This document shows, in pieces, positions 25,476 through 34,724 of a DNA stretch of 64,000 nt; positions within the stretch are counted from its first letter, which is position 1, and each line of letters begins with the position of its first letter. Location of the stretch: assembly GCF_003985155.1 (NCBI RefSeq), contig NZ_ML133694.1, positions 279,943 to 343,942 of the forward strand. The letters are read 5' to 3'. A program made the translations under genes and the position numbers. The notes under the pieces were generated by a model. That model ran no database searches. It saw only the letters and a program-made list of their open reading frames with translations, and was not told the origin of the DNA. Origin of the DNA: Rhizobium vallis. GTDB lineage: Bacteria; Pseudomonadota; Alphaproteobacteria; Rhizobiales; Rhizobiaceae.

Positions 25476-26474
25476 ATGGCAATTACCCTGGACCAGACAA
25501 TTGCGCAGAAGCAGCGAAGCCGGCTTTCGGAATTTGTCGGCAGCCAGACCTTCTGGGTCCTGATCGCCGTTGTCCTTGCCTGCATCTTCCTGTCCTTTGC
25601 CACCGACTCCTTTGCGACGGCGAAGAACCTCTACAATATCACCCGCAACGTCACCTTCGTCGCGATCATCGCGCTCGGCATGACGCTCGTCATCATCACC
25701 GGCGGCATCGATTTGTCGGTGGGCTCGGTGCTCTGCCTCTGCAGCATGGTGCTCGCCATTACCATGAACGCCGGCTACAGCATCGAGATCGGCATAGCAG
25801 CCGCGGTCGGCACGGCGCTTCTGGTCGGGGCCTTCAACGGCGTGTTGATTGCCTATCTCGACTTTCCGCCTTTCGTGGTGACGCTCGGCATGCTGTCGGT
25901 GGCGCGCAGCCTGGCGATGGTCGCCTCGAACAATACCGTTGTCTTCCAGTTCGGCCCCGACCATGACAAGCTTCTGGCGCTCGGCGGCGGCGCCTGGCTT
26001 TTCGGCATTGCCAACCCGGTTCTCTACATGGTCATCCTGGCGCTTCTCACAGGCTTCGTGCTGCGCTGGACGAGGTTCGGCCGCTATGTCTTTGCGATTG
26101 GTGGCAACGAGCATGCGGCAACGCTGACCGGCGTTCCCGTGCGCCGGATCAAGGTTATCGTCTATATGATCTCGGCGCTGTCTGCGGGCATTGCCGGCAT
26201 CGTCCAAACCGGCTGGCTCGGCGCCGTCACCACCAATATCGGCGCCGGCATGGAACTCCAGGTCATCGCCGCGGCCGTCATCGGCGGCGCCAACCTCGCC
26301 GGCGGCGTCGGCACCGCCTTCGGCGCGCTGGTCGGAGCGGCGCTCATCGAAGTGATCCGCAACAGCCTCGGCCTGCTCGGCATCAACGCTTTCTGGCAGG
26401 GGACGTTTATTGGCGGCGCGATCGTTCTGGCGGTCTTGTTCGATCGAATCCGCAATTTGCGGCAGAGCGAATAG
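25476..26474 (+). CDS. Sugar ABC transporter permease (RbsC/FrcC-like)
   Basis: This 332-residue protein has about ten transmembrane segments and the BPD_transp_2 hallmarks: G-M-T-L-V-I-I-T-G-G-I-D-L-S-V-G-S-V near residues 68-85, G-R-Y-V-F-A-I-G-G-N-E-x-A-A near 200-215, and A-A-A-V-I-G-G-A-N-L-A-G-G-V-G-T-A near 265-282. GAAGG precedes the ATG. It forms the membrane channel, presumably as a homodimer, for the importer encoded by its neighbours. Its stop lies 13 bases from the stop of the convergent glycosyltransferase gene. Confidence 0.9.
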   Translation: MAITLDQTIAQKQRSRLSEFVGSQTFWVLIAVVLACIFLSFATDSFATAKNLYNITRNVTFVAIIALGMTLVIITGGIDLSVGSVLCLCSMVLAITMNAGYSIEIGIAAAVGTALLVGAFNGVLIAYLDFPPFVVTLGMLSVARSLAMVASNNTVVFQFGPDHDKLLALGGGAWLFGIANPVLYMVILALLTGFVLRWTRFGRYVFAIGGNEHAATLTGVPVRRIKVIVYMISALSAGIAGIVQTGWLGAVTTNIGAGMELQVIAAAVIGGANLAGGVGTAFGALVGAALIEVIRNSLGLLGINAFWQGTFIGGAIVLAVLFDRIRNLRQSE

Positions 26475-26487
26475 GCTCAATCGCCGT

Positions 26488-27654
26488 CTACATGTGCGCC
26501 GACGACGGATGTTTCGGCCGACGGGCACCTAGCCCCTGTCGTGGCGACGTCGCAGCGGCGCATTCGGCGGAATGATCGATTTCCGACAGGCGCCGGAGCA
26601 ATGCCCTGCTTCTGAATTGCGACCAGCCGCCGACCAGCGGGAGCATGGCGTCGATTTCCTCGAACTTCTGGAGATCGTTTTCCCTAGGCTCTGCGGGCGG
26701 CAAGGCTTTTGGCAAGACTTTCCATGCGGCTCTGCGGGCCTTCGAAAAGATCAGCTTGGCGACGACGCTGAGCGCAAGCATTGGGCTGTGACGATAAATG
26801 TGCTTCAACGAACTCGCCGCGCTCGGCCAGTCCTTCAATGCGGCGAATCTCGAAAATGCATAAAGATGCGCCGACGCGCGGGCGCAACTGATGACGAAAG
26901 CCGGAAGTTTCGGGTTGCGAGCGATACATTGTTCGCTGACGGCGACGAGTGATCGGGCCATGCGTGATTTATCCGAGGACATGGCCGCCGAATGAACACG
27001 ATATCCCACCAGGCCGAACGGAACCGTCTCGATCTTGAAATGCTCGGCGGTACGGAGCTCGAAATCGAAATCCTCGCATCCTCCGATCCCCTGGCGGGCA
27101 TAGCTCGGATCGTAGCCGCCGATCTTGTCGACGACGGCACGGCGGATCATGAAGCCGCTGCCATTGCCGACGAAGCGGAAGACGAGATGGCGGGCGAGAA
27201 TGGAGCCCCGCGCGTTGAGCGACGAACCGGATCTCAGGCAATGGCCCTCTGAATCGACGAAACGGTGAAGCGCATAGACCGCGCCCCAGACACGGGGCAG
27301 GGGATGGAGCGCGGCAAGCATTCGCTGGACATAGGTCGGATGCCATAGGTCGTCGGCATCCAGGAAGGCAATGTAGCCTGATGTCGTTGCCGCGATTCCC
27401 GTGTTGCGCGCCGCAGCCACCCCTCGATTTTCCGTCGATAGAACCCGGATCCTCTGATCGCTAGCGGCGAAACCGCTAGAGATGGCGGCGGTGGCATCCG
27501 TCGAGCCGTCATCGACGACGACGATCTCCAGCGCCTTGTGGGTTTGATCGATGGCGGACTGGAGCGTCTGGGCGAGATAGCGGCCGGCATTATAGGCCGG
27601 GATTATCACGGCCACTGAAATATCCGATACGGCTGACATCTTCATTGTCGTCAC
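26488..27654 (-). CDS. GT2 family glycosyltransferase
   Basis: This 388-residue enzyme has V-A-V-I-I-P-A-Y-N-A-G near the N-terminus, V-V-D-D-G-S-T-D near residue 46 and F-L-D-A-D-D-L-W near 96. C-E-D-F-D-F-E-L-R follows near residue 195, the complete set for an inverting GT-A enzyme. Its GTG start overlaps the ABC exporter stop as GTGA. It closes the second glycan operon. The layout with N-G-S-G-F-M-I-R-R and C-E-D-F/L is shared with the GT2 gene at 29398, so these two are paralogues. The C-terminal 100 residues are basic and may contact the membrane. Confidence 0.85.
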   Translation of the reverse strand: MTTMKMSAVSDISVAVIIPAYNAGRYLAQTLQSAIDQTHKALEIVVVDDGSTDATAAISSGFAASDQRIRVLSTENRGVAAARNTGIAATTSGYIAFLDADDLWHPTYVQRMLAALHPLPRVWGAVYALHRFVDSEGHCLRSGSSLNARGSILARHLVFRFVGNGSGFMIRRAVVDKIGGYDPSYARQGIGGCEDFDFELRTAEHFKIETVPFGLVGYRVHSAAMSSDKSRMARSLVAVSEQCIARNPKLPAFVISCARASAHLYAFSRFAALKDWPSAASSLKHIYRHSPMLALSVVAKLIFSKARRAAWKVLPKALPPAEPRENDLQKFEEIDAMLPLVGGWSQFRSRALLRRLSEIDHSAECAAATSPRQGLGARRPKHPSSAHM

Positions 27655-29405
27655 CTGAACTTGGATATGGCCGCAGGCGGGCGAAGGTCGATCTGGTTTT
27701 TCATCAATCTGGCGACAGCGGGGCGATGGCTGACGACGATCAGCGTTCTGCCGGCATCTAGCTTGATTTTCGAAAACACCCGCATCTCGGTCTCTTCGTC
27801 GAGCGCGCTTGTCGCTTCGTCCAGAAGCAGGATTTGCGGCCGGCTCGCCAGCGCGCGCGCCAGGCCGATCCGCTGCCTCTGTCCGCCCGAAAGCCGGATC
27901 GCCTCGTCACCCAGCCATTCATCGAAGCCATAGGGCAGATCTTCGATGAACTCCGTGGCGCAGGCGACATCGGCGGCCCAGCGGATATCCTCATCCGGGA
28001 TGTCGCGGCGAAAGCGGATGTTGTCGAGAACCGTGCCTTCCATCAGCTCGACATCCTGGCCGGACACCGAAAGCAGTTGCAGCCAGCTGGCGCGGTCGAT
28101 GGTTGTGAGGTCTCTGCCGTCGACCGTAATCATGCCCTGGGTCGGCGGGTTGAGATCGAGGATCATGTTGAGAATTGTCGTCTTGCCGGAGCCGCTCGGT
28201 CCCGTCAGAGCCGTCGTCTCGCCCGCCCTGATCGAGAAGCTGAGATCGCGAACCGCCGGTGCGTTCGCACGCTCGTAGGCGAAGGAGACATTGTGGAAGA
28301 CGATCGCCTCCGCCAGGCGGGTGATCGGCTCCCCTCGAGCTGCCAGTTTGACGTCGTCGCTTTCGGAAAGCAGCGCCAGGACATTCTGCAACGACGCTTC
28401 CATTTCGTAGAGGCGCAGGATCTGGGAGTCGAATTCCTTGATATGCGGCTGAAGCCTGTAGAGAAGGATCGTGGCCGAGAGCGCCGCCTTGAAATCGACC
28501 GGCAGGAATTCCGAGGACAGAATGATGGTCAGGATGACCGCGAAGGTCAGCGTTTCGCTCAGAAGCGAGGTTGCCGCCCCCATCCGGTCCGACCGGCGCC
28601 AGGTCTGGCCGACGTCCCGGGAAAGCGTCTTGAAGAGTTGCTGGTGGCGCGTCTCGAGGCCGAAGCTCTTGACGGCCTTCAAAGTCTGCAGGGTCGTCCA
28701 GCTCAACTGCGTCAAGGCTTCCACGGCTGCCAGCGCCGAGACGCCAAGACGCCGGTAAGCGCCGGCAAAGAGCCCCAAGGCGAAATTATGGATGAAGCCG
28801 AAGGCAAGCCCGAGCAAGGCGATTGGCCAGGCCATGACCAGCATGCCGACGCCGAAAATGACGATCGTGCCGAGGTTGACGCCGAGACGCACCAGGCTGG
28901 CATGCGCCGAGGACACTGCGTAGGACTCGGTTGCGATGACGTTGATCAGGTCGCTGCGCTCATAGTCCTGAAAGCGCTGGAAGGGGATAGTCAGGACCTT
29001 GGCGTAGAGGCGATCGCGTATGCGGTCGCTAATGCGATGGTTGACCGTGCTTGCAATGAGCGAATTGGCGCTTCCGAGAAAAATCCGGAAGAGGATGGAG
29101 CCGATGAGAATGCCGATCAGCACGGGTTTTGAGAGACTGAGGTCGATGCCGCCGAAAAATGCCGGAAGCCATGCAACGGCGGAGCCGGAAACCGGACCTT
29201 GCTGCCCGAGAAGAAAGACCAGGCTGACCAGGAGGGTGATTCCGACCATTTCGGAGAGGCCGGTGAGAATGCCCATGACGATCATCACCGACATCTTGAC
29301 GCGCAGCGCCGGCACGAGCTGCTGAAGCTCGCGGAAGCGCGCCGCCACGATCAGGTTGTAGGCGGCGGTCGGCTTGGCGGAGGCGGGTTTTCGAAACCTA
29401 TTCAT
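27651..29405 (-). CDS. ABC exporter, fused membrane and ATPase domains (MsbA/lipid-glycan type)
   Basis: The ATG at 29405 gives 584 residues. Six transmembrane helices occupy roughly residues 35-310. The ATPase domain follows, with Walker A G-P-S-G-S-G-K-T-T near residue 370, signature L-S-G-G-Q-R-Q-R-I near 480, and Walker B I-L-L-L-D-E-A-T-S-A-L-D near 500. The half-transporter would act as a homodimer exporting a hydrophobic or lipid-linked substrate. Lying among glycosyltransferases with no Wzx or Wzy gene in this operon, it is the likely translocator of the finished glycan or glycolipid. The start overlaps the upstream GT2 stop by eight bases. Confidence 0.87.
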   Translation of the reverse strand: MNRFRKPASAKPTAAYNLIVAARFRELQQLVPALRVKMSVMIVMGILTGLSEMVGITLLVSLVFLLGQQGPVSGSAVAWLPAFFGGIDLSLSKPVLIGILIGSILFRIFLGSANSLIASTVNHRISDRIRDRLYAKVLTIPFQRFQDYERSDLINVIATESYAVSSAHASLVRLGVNLGTIVIFGVGMLVMAWPIALLGLAFGFIHNFALGLFAGAYRRLGVSALAAVEALTQLSWTTLQTLKAVKSFGLETRHQQLFKTLSRDVGQTWRRSDRMGAATSLLSETLTFAVILTIILSSEFLPVDFKAALSATILLYRLQPHIKEFDSQILRLYEMEASLQNVLALLSESDDVKLAARGEPITRLAEAIVFHNVSFAYERANAPAVRDLSFSIRAGETTALTGPSGSGKTTILNMILDLNPPTQGMITVDGRDLTTIDRASWLQLLSVSGQDVELMEGTVLDNIRFRRDIPDEDIRWAADVACATEFIEDLPYGFDEWLGDEAIRLSGGQRQRIGLARALASRPQILLLDEATSALDEETEMRVFSKIKLDAGRTLIVVSHRPAVARLMKNQIDLRPPAAISKFR

Positions 29406-30468
29406 TCTCGGCCACCCGCGAAGAGATCGGGCCGGTCGTTGCCGGCAGTCCCGCAAAACGATCGCTGAAAGCTGCTCCGACTTGCGGAATGGCGGCGGTG
29501 AAGCGGATCTTCGGCTGGGTCGGAGGCTTGCCCAGCACGCGCTTTGCGATCCGGATGCCTTGGCGTTTCACCTGGCGCCAGCTCTGGCGCAGGCCATGGA
29601 CGATCAGCCGGGAGGGATACTTTCTCGCCATCATCGGCGCCAGCTTTTGGAGCTGCGCATGATCGCCGTCGTGAAATGCCTTCTTGAAATACCAGCACGC
29701 CGTGTTGAACTGCGATGCCTCTATATCGCGCGCGAGATGCGGGTAGCGGTCGGCGATCGGCGCCATCACCAGGGCGTAGGATTGCAGCATCCGATAGGCG
29801 TTGCTGGACATGTTTCCCCTGGTGAACCGATAGCCGGTGAGGAAATCAGGGATCAAAGCGAAGGGCAGGGTCTCGGCGAGTGCCAGATAAAGTTTCAGAT
29901 CCTCACAGCCCTCGGCACCGCTGTCACGCAGCCCGGCGTCGTAGCCGCCGCAGCGAAGGATTTCCGCCCGCGGCATCAAGGGCGTGCTGCCATTGCCGAT
30001 GAAGTTTTCCCTCAGCAGCGGTTCGAAGATGTTGCCTTGATGCATGACCGGGCGTGAGTGGCCGAAAATGATGCCGTTTTCATCGATCGCCGCGTACCAA
30101 TTATAGGCAACGCCGTTTCCGCCTGGGAATTTCAGCACTGCCTCGAGCTGGCGCTCGATCTTGTTGGGGTGCCAGACATCATCCGCATCGACGGGAGCTA
30201 TGTAGAGGCCGCGTGCCTCCCTGACGCCGTGGTTGCGCGCCCGCGCTACGCCGCCATTGTGCTGGCTGAGAACACGGACGCGGGCATCGCTCAGGCCATA
30301 ATCACGCGCAAGATCGAAGGTGCGATCGCGCGATCCGTCGTCGACCACCAGGATTTCGAGCTTATCGTAGGACTGGTCGGAAACGCTTCTCAATGTTTCG
30401 ACAAGCGTCTTCTCGGCATTATAAGCCGGTATGACGACGGTGACCAAGGGGCGGGCTGCGGCGTTCAT
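29398..30468 (-). CDS. GT2 family glycosyltransferase
   Basis: This 356-residue enzyme has V-T-V-V-I-P-A-Y-N-A-E at residues 9-19, V-V-D-D-G-S-R-D near 40-47, V-D-A-D-D-V-W near 92-98 and C-E-D-L-K near 190. It is therefore a complete GT2 catalytic domain followed by about 130 helical, basic residues. The gene starts seven bases after the stop of the large fusion gene and its stop is embedded in the ABC exporter start. It resembles the GT2 at 26488 in motif order. Sugar specificity is unknown. Confidence 0.85.
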   Translation of the reverse strand: MNAAARPLVTVVIPAYNAEKTLVETLRSVSDQSYDKLEILVVDDGSRDRTFDLARDYGLSDARVRVLSQHNGGVARARNHGVREARGLYIAPVDADDVWHPNKIERQLEAVLKFPGGNGVAYNWYAAIDENGIIFGHSRPVMHQGNIFEPLLRENFIGNGSTPLMPRAEILRCGGYDAGLRDSGAEGCEDLKLYLALAETLPFALIPDFLTGYRFTRGNMSSNAYRMLQSYALVMAPIADRYPHLARDIEASQFNTACWYFKKAFHDGDHAQLQKLAPMMARKYPSRLIVHGLRQSWRQVKRQGIRIAKRVLGKPPTQPKIRFTAAIPQVGAAFSDRFAGLPATTGPISSRVAENE

Positions 30469-30475
30469 GGCTTTG

Positions 30476-33400
30476 TCATCCGATAAAGGCTCCCGGCAGG
30501 CCCATCAGTTCGGGGAAGGCTTCAAGCGGACGATCGCCGCGCACTTCGAGGCGCGGCAGAGCGAAGAGATTGTCGGAGAAGGTGGCCTTCTCAGGCCGCG
30601 TCGTGAAGCCGATGCCGTAGCCGGCAAGCGCCAGTATGCCGGGAACCCGGAAGTCCGTCGCGCCATAGGGTAGGGCGATGGATTCCACGGGCGCGCCCAG
30701 GCGGCTCCGCAGTGCGTTGCGCGACAGTGCGGCCTCGGCCAGCAGAGCTTGATTGTCCATCGCGCTGGCTGCCGTGTGGGATGTGAGATGGGAGCCGAAG
30801 CTGATGCCCTTTTTGTGCAGCTCCTGAATGTCAGGCCAGGACATCAGCGGCGCCGGCTCGCCATAAGCAGAATCCCAATCCGACCGGCCGCCGACTTTAT
30901 CGGTCACTACGAAGACTTCGGCGCTGAAATCGTTCTCGGCAAGGATCGGGAAGGCGTTCGTCTGGAAATCCAGATAGGCGTCGTCGAAGGTCAGCATCAC
31001 AGGGCGGCCCTGGATCGGCTTGCCGCTGCGCAGCAGATGCACCAGGGTCTGCGCCGTCACGGTGTAATAGCCCTGGCGGCGGAGGAACTGCATCTGCTTG
31101 CGGAAGACCTCCGGCGACGTGCGGAAGCGCCGGAGTGCGGCCGGTCCTTCCTCGGTGATCCCGTGATACATGAGAATGGGAACCGAGTTCGTGACCTCCG
31201 TCGTCCATGCCACCTCACGCTCGACGCCTGATGGCCCCCAGATGACGTGCTTGGCGACATCCGCCTCCAAGGGCGTTCCATGGCTCTCGATCCGCGCGAC
31301 CGGATCGGCAACCGGGCCTTTGCGGAAGCGGTGGATGGCGTAAAGCTCGGTTTCGATCGTCTCTTCCAGGGCGAGGCCGGCTTGTTCGGCAAAAATCCGT
31401 TTGATCGTCCCGACGCCGAAAGGATTGCCCCAATCGAAACCCGTTCGGTCGGGCTCGTCCCGGCGGATATGCGCATGGGCGGTGATCAGATAACCGTTCG
31501 GCTTCAATGCGGCCGCCATCTTCCGACAGGCGGCGGCCAGCATTTCCTCATCTTTCATGTAATAGAGGACTTCGGAACAGACGATCAGATCCTGTTCGGG
31601 CGGAAGATCGTTTTTGACGAAGTCGAGAACGCGAAGCGCGATGTTATCCTGGTCGCGGCACCGCTCCACCGCCCTGTCGATCGCCCTCTGGGAAATGTCG
31701 GTGGCCGTCAATTGGGCGACCTTTTGCGCCAGCTTCCTGGTAAAAATCCCCTCGGCGCAGGCAAGCTCCAGGGCCTTCTCGATGCCATCAGGGATGAGGC
31801 TCAAGGTCTGCGCATATTTGACCTGTTCGTAGACCGAGACGTAATTCCAGGGATCCGGGCGTTCGAAAATATGGTCCCAATAGGCTTCTTCGGACTGAAT
31901 GGCGGGAGTTTCTTCTCTTTCCTTAGGCCGCGAACTGGACGGCTCCTGAAATTGCGGGCTCAGTCTATGTTCGAGGCTCCCCAGGATGCCGGTCAGCCTG
32001 CTGTCGTTGTCCTGTTCGTCGCTCGGCGCGGTGGCAAGGATGGCGTTGCGCCCGATGCGCACCAACAGTTTTTCCAAACGGCCTCGCCGCCGGCCACTCT
32101 TGAGGATGAGGCCACCGAAGGCTCTGTATCCCTTCAGCGCCTCCACAGTCCATGAACTGACATAGGCGAGTGCGGGCGGTGTTTGCAGATGCTCTTCCAC
32201 ACGCATTTCATGCATGATCAGCCGGATCTGCGCCCGGATCGAAAGGTCGCCCCAGAATGGCCCGACAAAGGTGCCGACATGCTGTCCCCTGGAAAAGGCG
32301 TGCATGATGAGCGTGTCGGCTTGTTCGGCCTTGGGTACCCTGGAAAGTCTGCCGAGTTCGACGCTGACCACCTGGACATTACCGAGCGTGAAGGATCGCA
32401 AGGGATTTGCGGCCGACAACAGCCAACAGGTCGTCTCGATGATCTTCCGGCTGGTGCCGGCGAAGGAATGCCGCTGGATCAGCTGGAGCAGCGAAAGGAA
32501 AGTCGGCTGCCATTTGTCGAGTGCGTCGATGAGGTCGTTGGCCCGATCGCTGAAGAGGCCGGTCTGCAATCCGTGCATGATCACGTCGACAAGGAAACTC
32601 TCGTAGCCCGCGGCATCAGGCATTTCAGGCAGGAGTGCGGCCAGAGCTGCGACATCCGTTGTCGGATCGACCTTGGCCGAGACGACCCAGGCGAGCATGC
32701 GCAGCTGGCTGAGGGCGGGCGTGAACCAACCTGTCTCCGGCCCTTCGGCCGACAGGCCTTGCTGCATCTGCAGCGCTTGCGCCTTGACCGTCACGCGAAC
32801 GGCGTCACGCACCATTTTGACCGGGTCGCCGGACAGCGAGCCCGCCTTCATGCGATAGAAAGCCAGGCACTTGTCGACACGGCGAAATTCGGCGCCTGAA
32901 AAGGCCATGCGCAGCCAGAGATCCCAATCCTCGCCGGTCTGCAGAGTCTGATCCATGCCTTTCAGCCGCTCGAAAAGGCTCTTGGGAAAGACGACCGTAT
33001 GGATGGCGAGGGCGCAAAAGGAGGAGAACTCGCGCTTGGCGATATTTCCCGTGAGGACTGGAGGCTGTTCCACCCGCATAAGCCTGCCGTCCGGGGCAAC
33101 GCGGCGGTAGGCGCAATAGGCGATGACAGCGGGAGAGGCATCCGCCGCCACCGGCTGCATGCTTTCGATGAAGGTCGGATCCAGCCAGTCGTCGGCATCG
33201 AGCATGGAGAGCAGCGGGGCAGTTGCGAGACGGGCGGCATGGTTTCGCGCCGCGGCGGCGCCGGCATTTTCCTGACGGGCGGCGAGAATGCGGCTATCCG
33301 CCTTTGCAATGTCCTGGAGAACCTCCCAGGTGCGGTCGGTCGAGCCGTCGTCGACCACGACAGCCTGCCAGTTCGACTGCGTCTGGGCCTGCAGGCTGGC

Positions 33401-33478
33401 AAGGCATTCGGCAAGCGTGTCGGCCGCATTATAGGCTGGGATGAGGAACGAGATGTCGGGCGTAGCAGCTGTCACCAT
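30476..33478 (-). CDS. Three-domain protein: GT2 glycosyltransferase, NodS-like methyltransferase, NodB-like polysaccharide deacetylase
   Basis: The ATG at 33478 (GGAAG upstream, overlapping the previous stop) gives exactly 1000 residues. Residues 7-230 are a GT2 domain (V-V-D-D-G-S-T-D at 41-48, L-D-A-D-D-W at 93-98). Residues 240-520 form a helical region I cannot assign. Residues 530-720 resemble the NodS family of SAM methyltransferases (Y-W-D-H-I-F-E-R-P-D-P-W-N-Y, E-L-A-C-A-E-G near 571-577). Residues 765-965 are a NodB-type deacetylase with P-I-L-M-Y-H-G near 767, T-F-D-D at 830-833, H897-x3-H901 and L-P-Y-G near 936-939. NodB and NodS de-N-acetylate and N-methylate lipo-chitooligosaccharides; here both activities and a transferase may act on one glycan. 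The order differs from any Nod operon, and no acyltransferase (NodA) is present. Confidence 0.85.
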   Translation of the reverse strand: MVTAATPDISFLIPAYNAADTLAECLASLQAQTQSNWQAVVVDDGSTDRTWEVLQDIAKADSRILAARQENAGAAAARNHAARLATAPLLSMLDADDWLDPTFIESMQPVAADASPAVIAYCAYRRVAPDGRLMRVEQPPVLTGNIAKREFSSFCALAIHTVVFPKSLFERLKGMDQTLQTGEDWDLWLRMAFSGAEFRRVDKCLAFYRMKAGSLSGDPVKMVRDAVRVTVKAQALQMQQGLSAEGPETGWFTPALSQLRMLAWVVSAKVDPTTDVAALAALLPEMPDAAGYESFLVDVIMHGLQTGLFSDRANDLIDALDKWQPTFLSLLQLIQRHSFAGTSRKIIETTCWLLSAANPLRSFTLGNVQVVSVELGRLSRVPKAEQADTLIMHAFSRGQHVGTFVGPFWGDLSIRAQIRLIMHEMRVEEHLQTPPALAYVSSWTVEALKGYRAFGGLILKSGRRRGRLEKLLVRIGRNAILATAPSDEQDNDSRLTGILGSLEHRLSPQFQEPSSSRPKEREETPAIQSEEAYWDHIFERPDPWNYVSVYEQVKYAQTLSLIPDGIEKALELACAEGIFTRKLAQKVAQLTATDISQRAIDRAVERCRDQDNIALRVLDFVKNDLPPEQDLIVCSEVLYYMKDEEMLAAACRKMAAALKPNGYLITAHAHIRRDEPDRTGFDWGNPFGVGTIKRIFAEQAGLALEETIETELYAIHRFRKGPVADPVARIESHGTPLEADVAKHVIWGPSGVEREVAWTTEVTNSVPILMYHGITEEGPAALRRFRTSPEVFRKQMQFLRRQGYYTVTAQTLVHLLRSGKPIQGRPVMLTFDDAYLDFQTNAFPILAENDFSAEVFVVTDKVGGRSDWDSAYGEPAPLMSWPDIQELHKKGISFGSHLTSHTAASAMDNQALLAEAALSRNALRSRLGAPVESIALPYGATDFRVPGILALAGYGIGFTTRPEKATFSDNLFALPRLEVRGDRPLEAFPELMGLPGAFIG

Positions 33479-34653
33479 GCGCGCATCTTCCACCGGCGCA
33501 GGACATAGAGAGCGCCATTGACGCTGCCGAGCACTTCCTGCTTCAGGAAAAAATCGTTCGACGTCGCCCCTTTGCGAAATCGCCTGCGGACCCTTCGGGC
33601 ATAATATTTCGGGAAGGAAACGAGGATGCGCCTGAGATTGCCGTTATTTCCGGTGTTCTGATACTGCACCAGCAGGGCCGCGACATGGCCGCTCATATAT
33701 TGGTAGATCTGCTTGGCGAGCCCCTTCATATCCTTGCGGTGAAAGTGCCAGGATACCGCCGTCGGCTCGTAGCGGCAGACATGGCCGTGATGAAGCAGCC
33801 GGTTCCAATATTCGGAATCGCCCGAGCACCCCGCCGCTCCCATATCAAGGCGGACATCGAACAGGCCGATTTCGTCGAAGACCTTGCGGCGGAAGGCCTG
33901 GCTTGCTCCGGCTCCGATCGTCCAGACCGGAGCGCCGTAACGCGCATGGCTGACATAGAAGTCCTGATTGAAATCCTGTCTGATGTAGCCCCGGCCGAAA
34001 CCCCAATGCTTTTCGAAGATGAACTGTGCCGGTGTCGCGAGTTCTCCGGGAAGGACCAATCCGGTCACGCAGGCGATGTCGGGCCGATCGAAGGCCTTCA
34101 TCAGGTTCTCCAGCCATCGCTCATGCAGGACCACGTCATCGTCGGTAAAGGCGACGAATTCGGTCGTTGCCGCACGAAGTGCTGCATTGCGGGCGTAATC
34201 CAGCCCGACCCGGTCTTCCCTGATATAGGTGGCGCCCGCTTCCTCCACGACGCGGCGTGTCTCATCGCCTGCCGAGGCATTGTCGACGACGATGATCTCG
34301 ATGGGGCGAAGCGATTGTTCCGGGATCGAGGCCAGGCACCGGCGCAACTGATCCGGCCGGTCCTTGGTGCAGATCAGAATGCTGACGTCGAGATTGCGAA
34401 GAGGGGTTTGCGCGATCTCACGCGCATGCGCGAGGGTATCTGCCTGCACGATACGTTCGGCCAGCGCCGTCAGCGCCTCGGGACGCTCGATATAGCTCTG
34501 CCCGACGGGAAGGCCATCCGACATGAAAACCACGAGCCCGTTGGAGATCGAGGGCGAAACGGCCTGGAACGGGCTGGATGAGAGATCGAGATAATGAATC
34601 GGGACGGGAAAGCTTACATCCTTCAGATCAGATGGAATTGTTTCTCGCATCAT
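33472..34653 (-). CDS. GT2 family glycosyltransferase
   Basis: The ATG at 34653 (GAGAAAG upstream) was chosen. A longer frame to 34812 would overlap the epimerase gene without support. The 393-residue product has an N-terminal region of about 85 residues before the catalytic fold (V-S-I-L-I-C-T-K-D-R-P near 90, V-V-D-N-A-S near 122, F-T-D-D-D-V near 167). It lacks strong membrane segments. C-S-G-D-S-E near 285 replaces the usual E-D acceptor motif. It shares an eight-base overlap with the fusion gene. The extra N-terminal domain may bind a partner in the same pathway. Confidence 0.84.
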   Translation of the reverse strand: MMRETIPSDLKDVSFPVPIHYLDLSSSPFQAVSPSISNGLVVFMSDGLPVGQSYIERPEALTALAERIVQADTLAHAREIAQTPLRNLDVSILICTKDRPDQLRRCLASIPEQSLRPIEIIVVDNASAGDETRRVVEEAGATYIREDRVGLDYARNAALRAATTEFVAFTDDDVVLHERWLENLMKAFDRPDIACVTGLVLPGELATPAQFIFEKHWGFGRGYIRQDFNQDFYVSHARYGAPVWTIGAGASQAFRRKVFDEIGLFDVRLDMGAAGCSGDSEYWNRLLHHGHVCRYEPTAVSWHFHRKDMKGLAKQIYQYMSGHVAALLVQYQNTGNNGNLRRILVSFPKYYARRVRRRFRKGATSNDFFLKQEVLGSVNGALYVLRRWKMRAW

Positions 34654-34724
34654 CGCTTTCTCAAATCGCACCTTTGCATAGATTGTCCGCGCCTGATGAG
34701 GCGCGGACGTGAAAGCCGTGATGG

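Noticed and set aside
25374..26528. 384-codon minus-strand frame
   Set aside because: Antisense to the sugar permease, extreme charged composition.
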